Shown here in pieces: positions 1 through 9,392 of a stretch of 64,000 nt of DNA (position 1 is its first letter; every line of letters starts with the position of its first letter). The stretch is from Skeletonema tropicum (lineage: Eukaryota > Bacillariophyta > Thalassiosirophyceae > Thalassiosirales > Thalassiosiraceae). The stretch spans positions 4,215,963-4,279,962 of the forward strand of contig CM074129.1 of the NCBI GenBank assembly GCA_037178625.1. The letters run 5' to 3'. Position numbers and translations under genes: made by a program. The notes under the pieces are model-generated. The model did no database searches. It saw nothing but the letters and a program-made list of their open reading frames with translations, and was not told the origin of the DNA.

Positions 1-424
1 CCGACGCTCGACGGACGTCACCGTCAAATATTGCCTCCGTGCTGCCTCCCCTCGGCAGATTTGGCAGCGGCGAGGGCTTCAAAACATACATAATAATTAA
101 TTGTAACGATCAGCCACCGGTCGTCCCATATTACGGCTAATAACTTGGTCTATTTCAGCGGCGGCAATAACATGACCATGGCTGCCTGCCTCGGCAGCGT
201 TGGTGCTGTTCATCATGATGTTCGGACCGGCACTGACTTTCGCAGTTGAGTTTGCCCCCGAGATAGACGGTAAATCCTCTTTGATTTTTTTACGCGTAAA
301 CGTCGCGGTGGAGATTTCCCGCCAAATTTTGAGTCAAACCCTATTTATTTACCCTTGCTTACTTATGGGTGGAGCAGGAAGATCATCTTCAGTGTAAAGG
401 CAGTGTGACTTGCTAATGTGTCGC

Positions 425-755
425 AACGGGACCGGACACAAAAAAGAAAAAAATCGGACACACACTGCTCAAAAAGCGTCCACTCACTCTTCACGACACT
501 CACGGTATGTATGAGACACTGGCAGCAAGTAAAAAATTGCGCCTATTGATAACACTATTGTCCTCACGCAGGAATGATTACCACAGCACGAGTGGAGAGC
601 GCAGCGATACATGAGAGTGTTGGGTAATCATGACTGTTGTTAATTATTATCTTTTCCTGCAAGTGCGCTGAGCCGAGTTAAGTCTTGGTTCATCGTTTGT
701 GGCCTCCTTTTGAGCAGTGTGTGCTTGTCCGATCTTTTTTGCGCTCGGCCCGAGT
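425..755. repeat. Inverted-repeat (MITE-like) element
   Basis: Arms near 430-480 and 704-755 are imperfect reverse complements; both carry the core TCGGACA...CACACTGCTCAAAA next to an A-rich or T-rich run. A smaller inverted pair (GATTACC/GGTAATC) sits between them at about 576-640. No coding potential is visible. Terminal inverted repeats with a short non-coding interior fit a small non-autonomous DNA element, but no clear target-site duplication is seen. Confidence 0.45.
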
Positions 756-807
756 CACGACACAGTCAGGTCGGGCACTCGTGTTCATTGCGCTGATCGT
801 TTCTCAC

Positions 808-915
808 ACCGTCCGTGCGCGACACAAAACTCGTGACCTTATGTCTTCACTCGCGGCAAGCGCTCGTGAAGACATAAAATCACTTGTTTGTGTCCCGCAC
901 GGACGGTGTTCGAAA
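808..915. repeat. Near-perfect long palindrome
   Basis: The arms at about 808-853 and 869-915 are reverse complements with a few mismatches. The outer core is ACCGTCCGTGCG and the inner core TATGTCTTCAC, around a loop of roughly 15 bp. It could extrude as a cruciform or be a folded-back MITE. It lies directly beside the 425-755 inverted repeat and may belong to the same composite. Confidence 0.6.
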
Positions 916-1182
916 ACGACGCCGCGCAACTCACATTTGCGATTTACGAAAGGAAACGGATCCAACGCAAGAAAAGCGGTATTCAAATCTGTCACATCTA
1001 GGGACACTCAGGGACACTCACCGCGAGTGTCCCTGACTGTCCCTGAGTGTCCCCGGCTGTCCCCGACTATCCCTGAATGTCCCTCACTGTCCCTCACTGT
1101 CCCTGACTATCCCTGAGTGTCCCTACTGTCTCTGAGTGTCCTCGCCAATTTTACCATCACTACACGCACCATCACCATGCTC

Positions 1183-1345
1183 GTATTTCAACTCACAGTG
1201 ACGGGAGTCCTAGCATATTGGGATGCGTTGGACGGACTGCACTTTAGTAGATAGCAACCATAATTCGTTTGTAGAATGAGTTATCACAGTAGTACACAAG
1301 GGCGACCTTAATGGGACCATGCAACTAGGGTGCATTGGCGGTCAC
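1183..1345 (+). repeat. 5' LTR-like direct repeat
   Basis: This 163-bp sequence recurs at 2671-2833 with only one mismatch that I can find. With the copia-like interior and the purine tract before the right copy, it reads as the 5' LTR of a small Ty1/copia element. Confidence 0.65.
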
Positions 1346-2670
1346 AACTAGGGAGCCTTGTTGTACAGAAATGACGTGCATGTAGCATCTGATAATGTGA
1401 AGCAGTCATCGGTCGACATTGGAAGCTGAAGAAATCATCTATTACGAAGCCATCGATTTATCTTGGCGGTAAGTTTCGTACTGTGAAGTGGAAGTGGGAG
1501 CTCGAGAAGACGTAGAGTACCGGGCCCTTGCTCGGGACTAGTATGTCTGATCAACTGTAAAGTTGAAGCACCATTCAAGAACCAGTAAGCAGATACCGGC
1601 CAGAGATATTGATGTAAGAAGAGAATTGTTGAGTGAGGATGTGCCTCCAACAAATCTTTGATAGAAATCCTGCGAGAGAGGACGAGCTTGGTAGCGTTGG
1701 TATTTATTTGGAAGAAGTTTCTATGATGAACAGACTCTTGATCTACTCAGAGATGGACATTTGGAGTATTACTTTACCTATTATATTCTTGGGCAAGAAT
1801 CACGACGCAGAGATAAATTGATCCGACTCCGCCGCGGGTGACCCAGCAGCGATACACAGCAAGATATGACTTGGCTACTTTGACGGAGGATGACAGGACG
1901 GAGGTTACATCTCCCGTCATGCCGCCGCCAAAAGGGGAGGATTCGTCATCTGTTGTATTGTATACGCCGGAAAGGCTGGAGAATATTTCACGATGAGATC
2001 ACGCACTGGGTTTGTCGTTCGTATCGATGAAGATATCAACAAAGTTTCCAGTCTATTGGTATTCCATAGGACAGGGGAGTGTTGAGAGTACGACTTAACA
2101 GATGGCGTTTACCGCGAGGAGGCAACGGAGTACATTCTGGCGTTGGGGATATGCTAAGACTGAGGAAGATGGGAATTCCAGTGGATGATGCAGCGAGCAA
2201 AGTGGAGATGAGTAATCGGTGTTGAAAAACACGATGACTCCAAGACCTTCTTTGAAGAAGAAGCGTGAGGTGTCGCGAGTGCATATCCTAGGTGGAACGA
2301 AGTTACACGAGAGAAGAAGGTGTATCATGGAGTGTATCAATACTCATGAGAAATACTTGTTGAGCCAATGTCATCTGGGGTGAGGAATGAAGATGGTTTG
2401 TTTGAGATTCTAGAGAGATTTCGAATCAGAGGTGACTAGGGACTACGCGGCAACGCCGAAACCGAACATCTCAAATGTGTGGCGGTACCAATTGACCTCT
2501 GATGCAAGTCAATGGGAGTACACCATAAGGGTGAGAGTAGCTTTTGGCGAACTCATCCTCCTGCGGAGATTAGATCCGAGGTTAGATTGTGGATACTTGT
2601 TAGAAGCCTTGGGCTTATCTTTGGTTGATAGTGAGTTACAATCCAGCCAAGTGTGCTTGGATTGAGGGGA
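1346..2670 (+). pseudogene. Degenerate Ty1/copia (CoDi-like) interior
   Basis: Conceptual translation in shifting frames over about 1990-2340 gives pieces typical of the copia RNase H end: RSRTGFVV, REEATEYI, LRKMGIPVDDAA, VLKNTMTP, SLKKKREV and INTHE. In diatom CoDi elements these occur in this order near the polyprotein C-terminus. Here they are broken by frameshifts and stops, and gag, protease, integrase and most of the RT are missing. A purine-rich tract (GATTGAGGGGAG) immediately precedes the 3' LTR. The family call is recalled pattern knowledge, not a search result. Confidence 0.55.
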
Positions 2671-2833
2671 GTATTTCAACTCACAGTGACGGGAGTCCTA
2701 GCATTTTGGGATGCGTTGGACGGACTGCACTTTAGTAGATAGCAACCATAATTCGTTTGTAGAATGAGTTATCACAGTAGTACACAAGGGCGACCTTAAT
2801 GGGACCATGCAACTAGGGTGCATTGGCGGTCAC
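2671..2833 (+). repeat. 3' LTR-like direct repeat
   Basis: Same 163-bp unit as 1183-1345 with one observed mismatch (AGCATTTTGG against AGCATATTGG). It is preceded by a polypurine tract ending at 2671. I found no convincing target-site duplication outside the pair. Confidence 0.65.
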
Positions 2834-3409
2834 GGTGCTTTTCGATACTCGAATCAGACGGTGGCAAGCATTCCTTAAACACAATCTGACAATATCAGAA
2901 TCAGAGTCATTAGAGCTAGCAGTTGGATTGCTGTCGCTGTCATTCTCCAGAGAGCGCATTTTCAAGGCTCCTGGTAGACAATCTACTTCGTCTGATTCGC
3001 TGTCGCTTGATGATGAGGCGGAAGAGTTTGAAGCAGCGGAAGAGTCGGAGAAAAGGTGATCGTTTGAGTTTGATGAGGAAGATGAGATATCAATGCATTC
3101 TTCACTCTCGCTCCCATCGTCGTCTGATTGACTGGTACGCTGTCTTGTGCGATGCTAGAGGCGTCTAAATCTATACATGGTGTGTTTGTGTAGGATCTGT
3201 AGTGCATAGAAGTTTGTGATTAGATAGGTAGGTACTTCTATGACTGACGTGTAGCATGATAGATGATAGTGCGTGTAGTGATGGTAAAATTGGCGAGGAC
3301 ACTCAGGGACAGTGAGGGACACTCAGGGATAGTCAGGGACAGTGAGGGACACTCAGGGACACTCAGGGACACTCACCGCCACACAATGGCTCATGCTTTA
3401 TGATATAAA

Positions 3410-4100
3410 TTGCACGAGGCCTATTGCCTTTTTCGAAAACGTTCCCGAGGTAACGTTTTGCCGCTCACGTAGAAACATACCAGATATTTTAGAGGACTTG
3501 AGAAGGCTGGACAGACGGTCCACTCACAAAAAGGGTCAAAAAGGGCTGCCGTTGGAGCAGCCCTATGCAAAATTTATTAAATTCTTGCTTAAATGTTTAG
3601 AAAGACAATATAAAGAGCTTTACAACGATATATCATACATTGATACTGCACAAAGCGTTCATAATGCATTCACTTACTACTTATTGAAGCTCTTTTTTGT
3701 GATTTGTGTTTTTTTCGTTCGTCTCATGAGCCCCTTTATTTTGGCTCGATTTTTATTGACCCAGTCTTTACGTTACCGAGGTAACGTTTTGAAAAAATGG
3801 TTGGAATATCCCAACCATTTTTTGAAAACGGTACATACCTCGGTACCGTTTTGTGTAGAACTCTGGTATGTTTCTACGTGAGGGTGAAAACGGTACCTCG
3901 GTACCGTTTTCAAAAAAGGAAGTAGGCCTCGTGATATTTGTTTGGATAAAGCATGAGCCATCATGTGGCCTATAGGTATTATTATTGCATACAAGGGCTA
4001 CTAACAAACGAGATTTCAAAAACGGTATCGAGATACCGTTTTCAAGCCTTACAGGTACTGGGCCCAACTTAAAAACGGTACCGAGGTACCGTTTTCAAAA
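3410..4100. repeat. Palindrome cluster inside a large inverted repeat
   Basis: Six palindromes of the type AAAACGGTACC-GAGG/CTCGG-TACCGTTTT lie near 3440, 3773, 3828, 3886, 4018 and 4073. Some use GGTAAC or GGTATC half-sites instead of GGTACC. The outer part is also a large imperfect inverted repeat: 3410-3490 (CGAGGCCTA..., CACGTAGAAACATACCAG) pairs with 3845-3940. A further hairpin, TGGTTGG/CCAACCA flanked by A and T runs, sits at about 3795-3828. No protein is convincingly encoded; open frames here come from the repeats. Confidence 0.7.
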
Positions 4101-4447
4101 TGGTTGGGATAAAGTCGTACTCTCCCCACAAGTTTCAGTACCTACTTATTTACTCAAGTACCTGATGATCTGTTCGATACAACATAACAATTGAAGAACG
4201 TAAGATAAGATCATGGATGGAGAGCGAAGCTGTGTGCAAGTACTAACTTTGGAGTACGCATGTGTGTGAAGGAGATAGTTAGTAGTAGTCAACTACAGAG
4301 AGAGAGACATAAGTTACATGACAAATGCACAACATTTACTCCTCTAGCTCGTTATTACTTCATTACTTCATGTAGTTTGTAGTTGCGTTTCCTTTCGCTG
4401 CGTATCTATTTCCTATTTCCCCCCATTCTTTCACTCAAAAGAAAGGT

Positions 4448-4999
4448 TTAATCATTTAGGTACAAGTCTCTGATGCTTCTGCAGGATACTGCCGGTCTTT
4501 TCTTCTCATCCTTGCTAGCCGCATCATCTGAGATCTTCTCACTCGACTCTTCTTCTTCTTCATCATCTGATATATCTGCGCAGTTCATCCGTTCAAACAT
4601 AGTGATGATGTCTTCGTAGATGAACAAACTCGGATGACCCTCGAATGAAAGTCTTGTTTGGCGAATGCCTCCGTCTTTAACTCGGATAGGATACGCCGTC
4701 GAACCCTTCCTGCGCTTCATTACAGGTCCTTGGGAAGTCATGATACTTGTGCTCTGCATCACTTGTTCGTCATCTTCGATGCATCGGAGAGCCTTTGTTA
4801 GGTTCAACTTGTTGGAGTAGTAAGAGAAGGTGTCTGATCCAATCACAAGCTGGCTTTCTGTTGGTTCGAACTTGGTCTTGACCTTGATACCTGTGGCTGA
4901 GTTGTCCCCTGCTCCTGTTGCTTCCTTGGGCGTGATGCTAGCTTGTTTATTCATCTTCTCTGCGCTGCAGCTATCATTCAATAACAATATTATGTACAT
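4448..4999 (-). CDS. Hypothetical acidic-tail protein
   Basis: An ATG-initiated frame of 183 codons; a second methionine at residue 16 (MNKQAS) is an alternative start. I do not recognise a family. The middle holds a basic stretch (KRRKGS), then TRLSFEGHPSLFIYEDIITMFE, a plausible amphipathic segment. The C-terminal third is very acidic (DISDDEEEEESSEKISDD) and ends in a mixed tail. Codon use looks protein-like, and the frame is unbroken in an otherwise repeat-rich stretch. It could be a nuclear or chromatin-associated protein, but that rests on composition only. Confidence 0.4.
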   Translation of the reverse strand: MYIILLLNDSCSAEKMNKQASITPKEATGAGDNSATGIKVKTKFEPTESQLVIGSDTFSYYSNKLNLTKALRCIEDDEQVMQSTSIMTSQGPVMKRRKGSTAYPIRVKDGGIRQTRLSFEGHPSLFIYEDIITMFERMNCADISDDEEEEESSEKISDDAASKDEKKRPAVSCRSIRDLYLND

Positions 5000-5249
5000 A
5001 CATACTTCAATAATGAGCGTTGCGCAGGGTGTAAAAACTTGTCTTTTTAAAGGTTCAAGTTCAAGTTTCTAAACCCGCCTAACATAGCGGGCCAGTAGGT
5101 TGATGGCGTGCGTGCCCTCTATCACTACTTATACTTACTCTAGAGGAGTATACACGGGGAAACTCCGGAAAATTCGGGCCCCCCAACCACTCCCAGCAAG
5201 TGAACTGTTCTCATACAGTGCGAACCATAACTATGTGTTGTAAAGTATT

Positions 5250-5660
5250 TACAACACATCAGAACATCAATTAGACCAACTTCCCCAGGCGCAACCACGT
5301 CACATTTGCCCCCGAAAAGCTGCAACACACACGTCCGTACGTAAGTTACCATATAGATGTAGTGTCTACCATGTGTCTAACAAGTGTCTAACATGTGTCT
5401 ACCAAGTGTCTACCATGTGTCGACGGTAGACACTTGAAACGTCGACGAAGTGTCTACCAAGTGTCTACCACATGTGATGATTAGAAGTGTTGGTTGCCCT
5501 ATCTTTCTGCAGACACTCCACATGTTTCTGTTCATTTTGGCGATGACACACCTCATCATTTGGAGTATTTACATTTAACACATCAGAACAGTTATTAATT
5601 CACCGTACCATAGACTTCAACTGAAAACTTCCCCAAGCGCAACCAGTAGTGACGTTGTCG
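5250..5660. repeat. 11-bp tandem array between two related copies
   Basis: From about 5354 to 5475 the unit GTGTCTACCAA/T is tandemly repeated with a small inverted interruption (GTCGACGGTAGACACTTG). It is bracketed by two related segments, about 5252-5325 and 5576-5678. Both contain ACACATCAGAAC, CTTCCCCA.GCGCAACCA and CGAAAAGCTGCA. The layout (related flanks around a short-unit array) parallels the element at 1-3.4 kb with a different unit. Confidence 0.55.
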
Positions 5661-5679
5661 ATTTGCCGAAAAGCTGCAT

Positions 5680-7101
5680 GTACACAGTTGATCGGCACGA
5701 AGACAAAAACGAGCTGTGGTATCAAGACAGAATACATCTCAATGAAACGTAACCTCAAGCGAGATGTCCTCCAAGCTCGTGCAAGTGATGCGGCGTAAGA
5801 AGATGAAGGCTTCTGGATTGGCATTTCTCATCTACTCGCACAGGCCTGTATGCTCGAGGTGCAGGTTTGTAGACGTCGATGCGTACGTGCAGTCCTCGCA
5901 GAGCAGGTGAGACAGGACTCATACCAGTACGCCAATCCGATCCGATCCGATCCAAAAGACCATCAGATCAGAGATAATGGGGGTATTCCGGGGTGTCAAG
6001 TCAGTTGTATCGGCGTCGATGGGCGGGAAACGAGCCGATCTCAAACGCAGCCCCTCATGGCACTGCCGACCATGACCATGACCATGACCATGAAATAAAC
6101 GCAACAAAAGGTCGATGGACTGAATGAATCTCAACGGATACGGTTATAACGACGTGAACATGATGCATGTAAAATCGGCACATTCGACATGGGCAGAACC
6201 GACCTCATATATTAAATTAACGCAATCCTTTACGCAACAACAGTGCAGTTAGTGGTGACTTGGTAGCCGCTGTATTGCTTATTAAGTCGATAACATCGCG
6301 TATTGCTGCACTGCGACATGCGTCCGAGGTCGAGAGTAGTTCACCGTCATAGTTCACCCTACATAGGATCTTTAGACACATGTCTGAGTCACTTGGGACA
6401 AGGGACAAGCAAGCGGCAAATGTGTGATGGTCCCTCTTCCCTCTCTTTCGAGCTGGTGTAAGCGGAATGAACATGAAGGCCAACGACGAGCAGCCGCCAA
6501 AGACACAGCAAGAAAGCGATGGCTCAAGGAAGAAAAGGACAGAGTTGTGTGGAATTTTAGGTTTATTTATTTGTTGAATCCGGGGGAATGAGAAGCTGCC
6601 TTAAGCTGTTTTTGCTCCATTCGACTGTCCGTCCATCAATCATCGTACAAAGAAGTTGTCAAAGCCCAGACCCATCCACATACATGACTAAACACCAAAC
6701 TCTTCGGCAGAGAAATTAGCTTCACAACGGATCAGCCGACTAAAGGCCCTCTCCATCCTCTACAACGAACACAATGCCACAGTCCAAATCATCACCCAAC
6801 AACCGTTGCCACGATGAAACCCCTTCCCATTACTCAACTGTAAGATGATACACTATTGTCCGTAGGGACAACTTCATTTACCTAACACTTTCCCCTCTAG
6901 AATTGTAACCCACATGGGAACTTAGAACTTATATCTGTGTGTGTCTTGGGTTCATTTGCTACGCATGACCCAACCCCCAACGAAGATGAGAACTCCGTGC
7001 GTGATCAGTGAGAGCTAGCTGGCTAGCTACCCAGCATGCATGCAGGATGCAAGCAGAATTCAGATTCCACGATGACACAATTTTTCATTGAGTAACAAAC
7101 G
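5680..7101. other. Gene-free stretch
   Basis: No convincing gene. Visible items are a short GATCC repeat near 5940, a fourfold CCATGA tandem at about 6069-6094, and short frames without family features. A small frame at 6217-6483 (minus strand) has no recognisable domain and I do not call it. Confidence 0.5.
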
Positions 7102-7737
7102 ATGTTCATCATAACCAAGTTATTGAAAACAGTGGCCGACTCCAAGCCTCTGCTCATTGCAGCAGTACTCGCGGAAGTAATATCCCAAGGCGTGATGATT
7201 CGTCGAGCTGGATATCTCAAATCTACTTTTGGAGGAGGCAATCCTCCGGATATGTGGTTTGGTATTCCAGAAGAGAAGCTCTACAATTACCTGGATGTAA
7301 TTGGCAACGGTGGACGAGTGGCCTATCGAGAGATTAACTCTTGGGACTTTTTCCCATACATGCCTGCGTATATGATGTGAGTAGCCTTACTTCCCCGTAG
7401 TGTCCGATGAAAAGACTGATCTTACGTTGCTAAAAAACTTACATTTCGTCCTCATTGAATAGCTTTTATGGAGCGCTGCTCCTCATCCAATGCCGCTCTG
7501 CACACACTTCTGATATTTCGTGGTTATTTCTCATCGCGATGATAGGTGATATCATCGAGACTGGAACCTTTTACTTTGCAGCAAATCAATTTCCGATTAC
7601 ATATCGGCTCTACTATTGTTCGTGTAGCATCTTTTGCTAATGAGTTGAAGTGGGTTTCTTTCGGATTTGGGTTGATTTGTCTAGCTGGATTGCTCGTGCA
7701 AAACTCGCTTAGACGTGCCAAAGCGCATCAACGGTAG
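7102..7737 (+). CDS. Small multi-pass membrane protein, frame interrupted
   Basis: Exon 1 (7102-7376) starts MFIITKLLKTVADSKPLLIAAVLAEV. A canonical intron (GTGAGT...TAG, 7377-7462) joins in phase to exon 2, which reads IFYGALLLIQCRSAHTSDISWLFLIAMIGDIIETGTFYFAANQFP. The frame then reaches a stop at 7640, while the +1 frame continues with a hydrophobic helix (ELKWVSFGFGLICLAGLLVQ) and a basic tail ending at 7737. This suggests one protein with about three membrane segments and a single-base frameshift or unseen splice near 7590-7620. I do not recognise the family. It is convergent with the carrier gene, 45 bp apart. Confidence 0.55.
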
Positions 7738-7782
7738 AGAGTTGTTACAATGCCGTAAAGAATAATTTAGACGAATTACGTG

Positions 7783-8616
7783 TCAAGTTAAGTTAGTCTT
7801 GCACAAGTCGTATGTTAGAAAAATTGTTGCGTTCACAGGGAATGCTCGCAACAGGCAGGGGCCAATGCCCCTAAAAAAGCCTCTCACTCCACTCTGTGCA
7901 TAAATTTCTTTGATATGTTCGGTCATGGTCAATTGTCGATCCCCAAGTGCCACAGACGCCTCCATGCGAGATGAGACGAGGTCAAGTGGATAATGAGAAG
8001 CCCATGTCGCCATGCCTGCAATCCCCCCGCCTATGATAACGGATCCAGTTCTTCCAAAGCCCAACGATTGTTCTGCAACATGTGTCGCTTTATCATACGC
8101 CATGAATCTACACCCATAGCCAATGCTAGTTCCCATAAATATAGGCAAAGCACCGGTATAAAGTCCAGAGAATCCAAGTTTGTTTATTGTGTGTTTGATC
8201 ACAGAAACTGGTCCAGACAAGCTCCCCCTTGATGTCACTTGAAGCTGCACTTTTACCAGATAAATTGGTGTTAACAAAAGTGAGGTAGTAGACCCAGCAG
8301 CCATTCCTGATAATCCCGTCCGCAATGTGCCCTCCTTAACATCCATCCCTTCCAAAAGCTGATCCACAGCACTCTGTATCCCAAATGCAATGCATTGTTC
8401 AAAACTTTTGCTACAAAGTGGTAATGATAGTCCACGAAAAAAAGCTCGAAGTCCACCCTCGTTGTAGATATTACGTGCACATTTATATGCTGACGTTGTT
8501 GCTGTATTTGGTCGCGCTATTAGTGATTCACTTTGGAGACGAGTTTTGATAGAGTCGAGAGGATGGCCGACTAATTGGCCGGTGGCTCCGGCGATGCTGC
8601 CTGCGACAAAGTCCAT
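7783..8616 (-). CDS. Mitochondrial carrier family (SLC25) transporter
   Basis: A single-exon 277-residue protein, the usual size for SLC25 carriers, which exchange metabolites across the inner mitochondrial membrane through three repeats of two helices. The three signature motifs are present: GHPLDSIKTRLQ near residue 17, TPIYLVKVQLQV near 116 and YPLDLVSSRMEA near 209. Each is followed by the usual G-rich segment (GLRAFFRGLSLPL, GFSGLYTGALP, GVRGFFRGIGPCLLRAFPVN). The PLDSIKTRLQ opening and the third-repeat ending resemble the carnitine/acylcarnitine and basic amino acid carrier branch, but the substrate cannot be fixed from this alone. The second repeat has PIYLVK instead of PxDxxK. Confidence 0.92.
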   Translation of the reverse strand: MDFVAGSIAGATGQLVGHPLDSIKTRLQSESLIARPNTATTSAYKCARNIYNEGGLRAFFRGLSLPLCSKSFEQCIAFGIQSAVDQLLEGMDVKEGTLRTGLSGMAAGSTTSLLLTPIYLVKVQLQVTSRGSLSGPVSVIKHTINKLGFSGLYTGALPIFMGTSIGYGCRFMAYDKATHVAEQSLGFGRTGSVIIGGGIAGMATWASHYPLDLVSSRMEASVALGDRQLTMTEHIKEIYAQSGVRGFFRGIGPCLLRAFPVNATIFLTYDLCKTNLT

Positions 8617-9392
8617 CTACGTTGTAATTTATGATTGGTTGAATCACTTGAAGATGTCGCATTCACTTTCACCCGACGACAAGAACGACTACTTTCAAAG
8701 TAAAATACAGTATTCAATCTATATGACGAAGATGCATTCAGCAACAAACAACGGTGATACTTCTGAGTATAATTACGTGCTTTTTGAGCTGAGCTTTGAG
8801 TGTAGGTGTTCGTTCGTTGTGAAGTGTCCCTCTCTCGTGGTTTCGACTGCGAAGCTGTGCGGTTGCTCTACCTTCGATTCTCGGCAACTTACGAAGACTA
8901 CAATTTGGATAATGTGTAACAAATTACATAGCAACATTGCGATTGTTGCGGGGCTTTAGGCAACAATTTCTCTGATTCATCAACGCCACAGCCGCATCAC
9001 CAACACCAACACATCATTCGTTCATTCTGCAAGATCCAAGATCTGATCTGAGAGGCTCCCGCAAAATTTCCCACCTCCCGCAAAAAAGCTCGGATGTGCA
9101 TGCATGCCATCAACGTCGAAGCAGAGATTGCATGTAGCTTGCGATCTTGCAGGATACTGCCTGCAGCACTTAATTTCAGTATCATAGGTAAACACATTAT
9201 ATCAAGTCATGTTATAGTTTAGCTGGTTCGTTTGAAGCATCCATCCTTATAAAGATGAGTCAAAGCTTATCTTTGTCATTGGGTGATGTGTGATGTTGGA
9301 AAGAATAATGGCACGAAGATGAAGAGACGTCAAATCAAAGGAGTTTACCTTGGGAGAGAAGTATAAATGCAACTATGAATGATGACTGGTGC
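8617..9392. other. Intergenic stretch
   Basis: No supported gene. Contains the likely divergent 5' flank of the carrier gene and the 3' flank of the MORN gene; short frames here lack any recognisable feature. Confidence 0.5.

Larger units (their letters stand above)
1000..3378. mobile_element. Composite element bounded by inverted arrays of 10-bp repeats
   Basis: From 3297 to 3377 the sequence is an imperfect tandem array of GGGACACTCA-type decamers (variants GGGACAGTGA, GGGATAGTCA). From about 1021 to 1140 the reverse-complement array occurs. The arrays are followed inward by matching inverted sequence (1136-1167 against 3271-3302). The block CAGGGACACTCACCG also occurs in the same orientation at both outer edges (about 1009 and 3363). 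This resembles a DNA element with subterminal repeats into which an LTR element later inserted. No transposase is visible. Confidence 0.5.

Noticed and set aside
685..1116. 143-codon plus-strand frame
   Set aside because: It spans a palindrome and the decamer array; the C-terminus is repeat translation (SLTVPECP).
3342..3881. 179-codon plus-strand frame
   Set aside because: Starts in the decamer array and runs through the palindrome cluster; no domain, and mirror frames exist on the other strand.
5600..6483. Several short frames
   Set aside because: Overlapping on both strands, no domains, repeat-associated.
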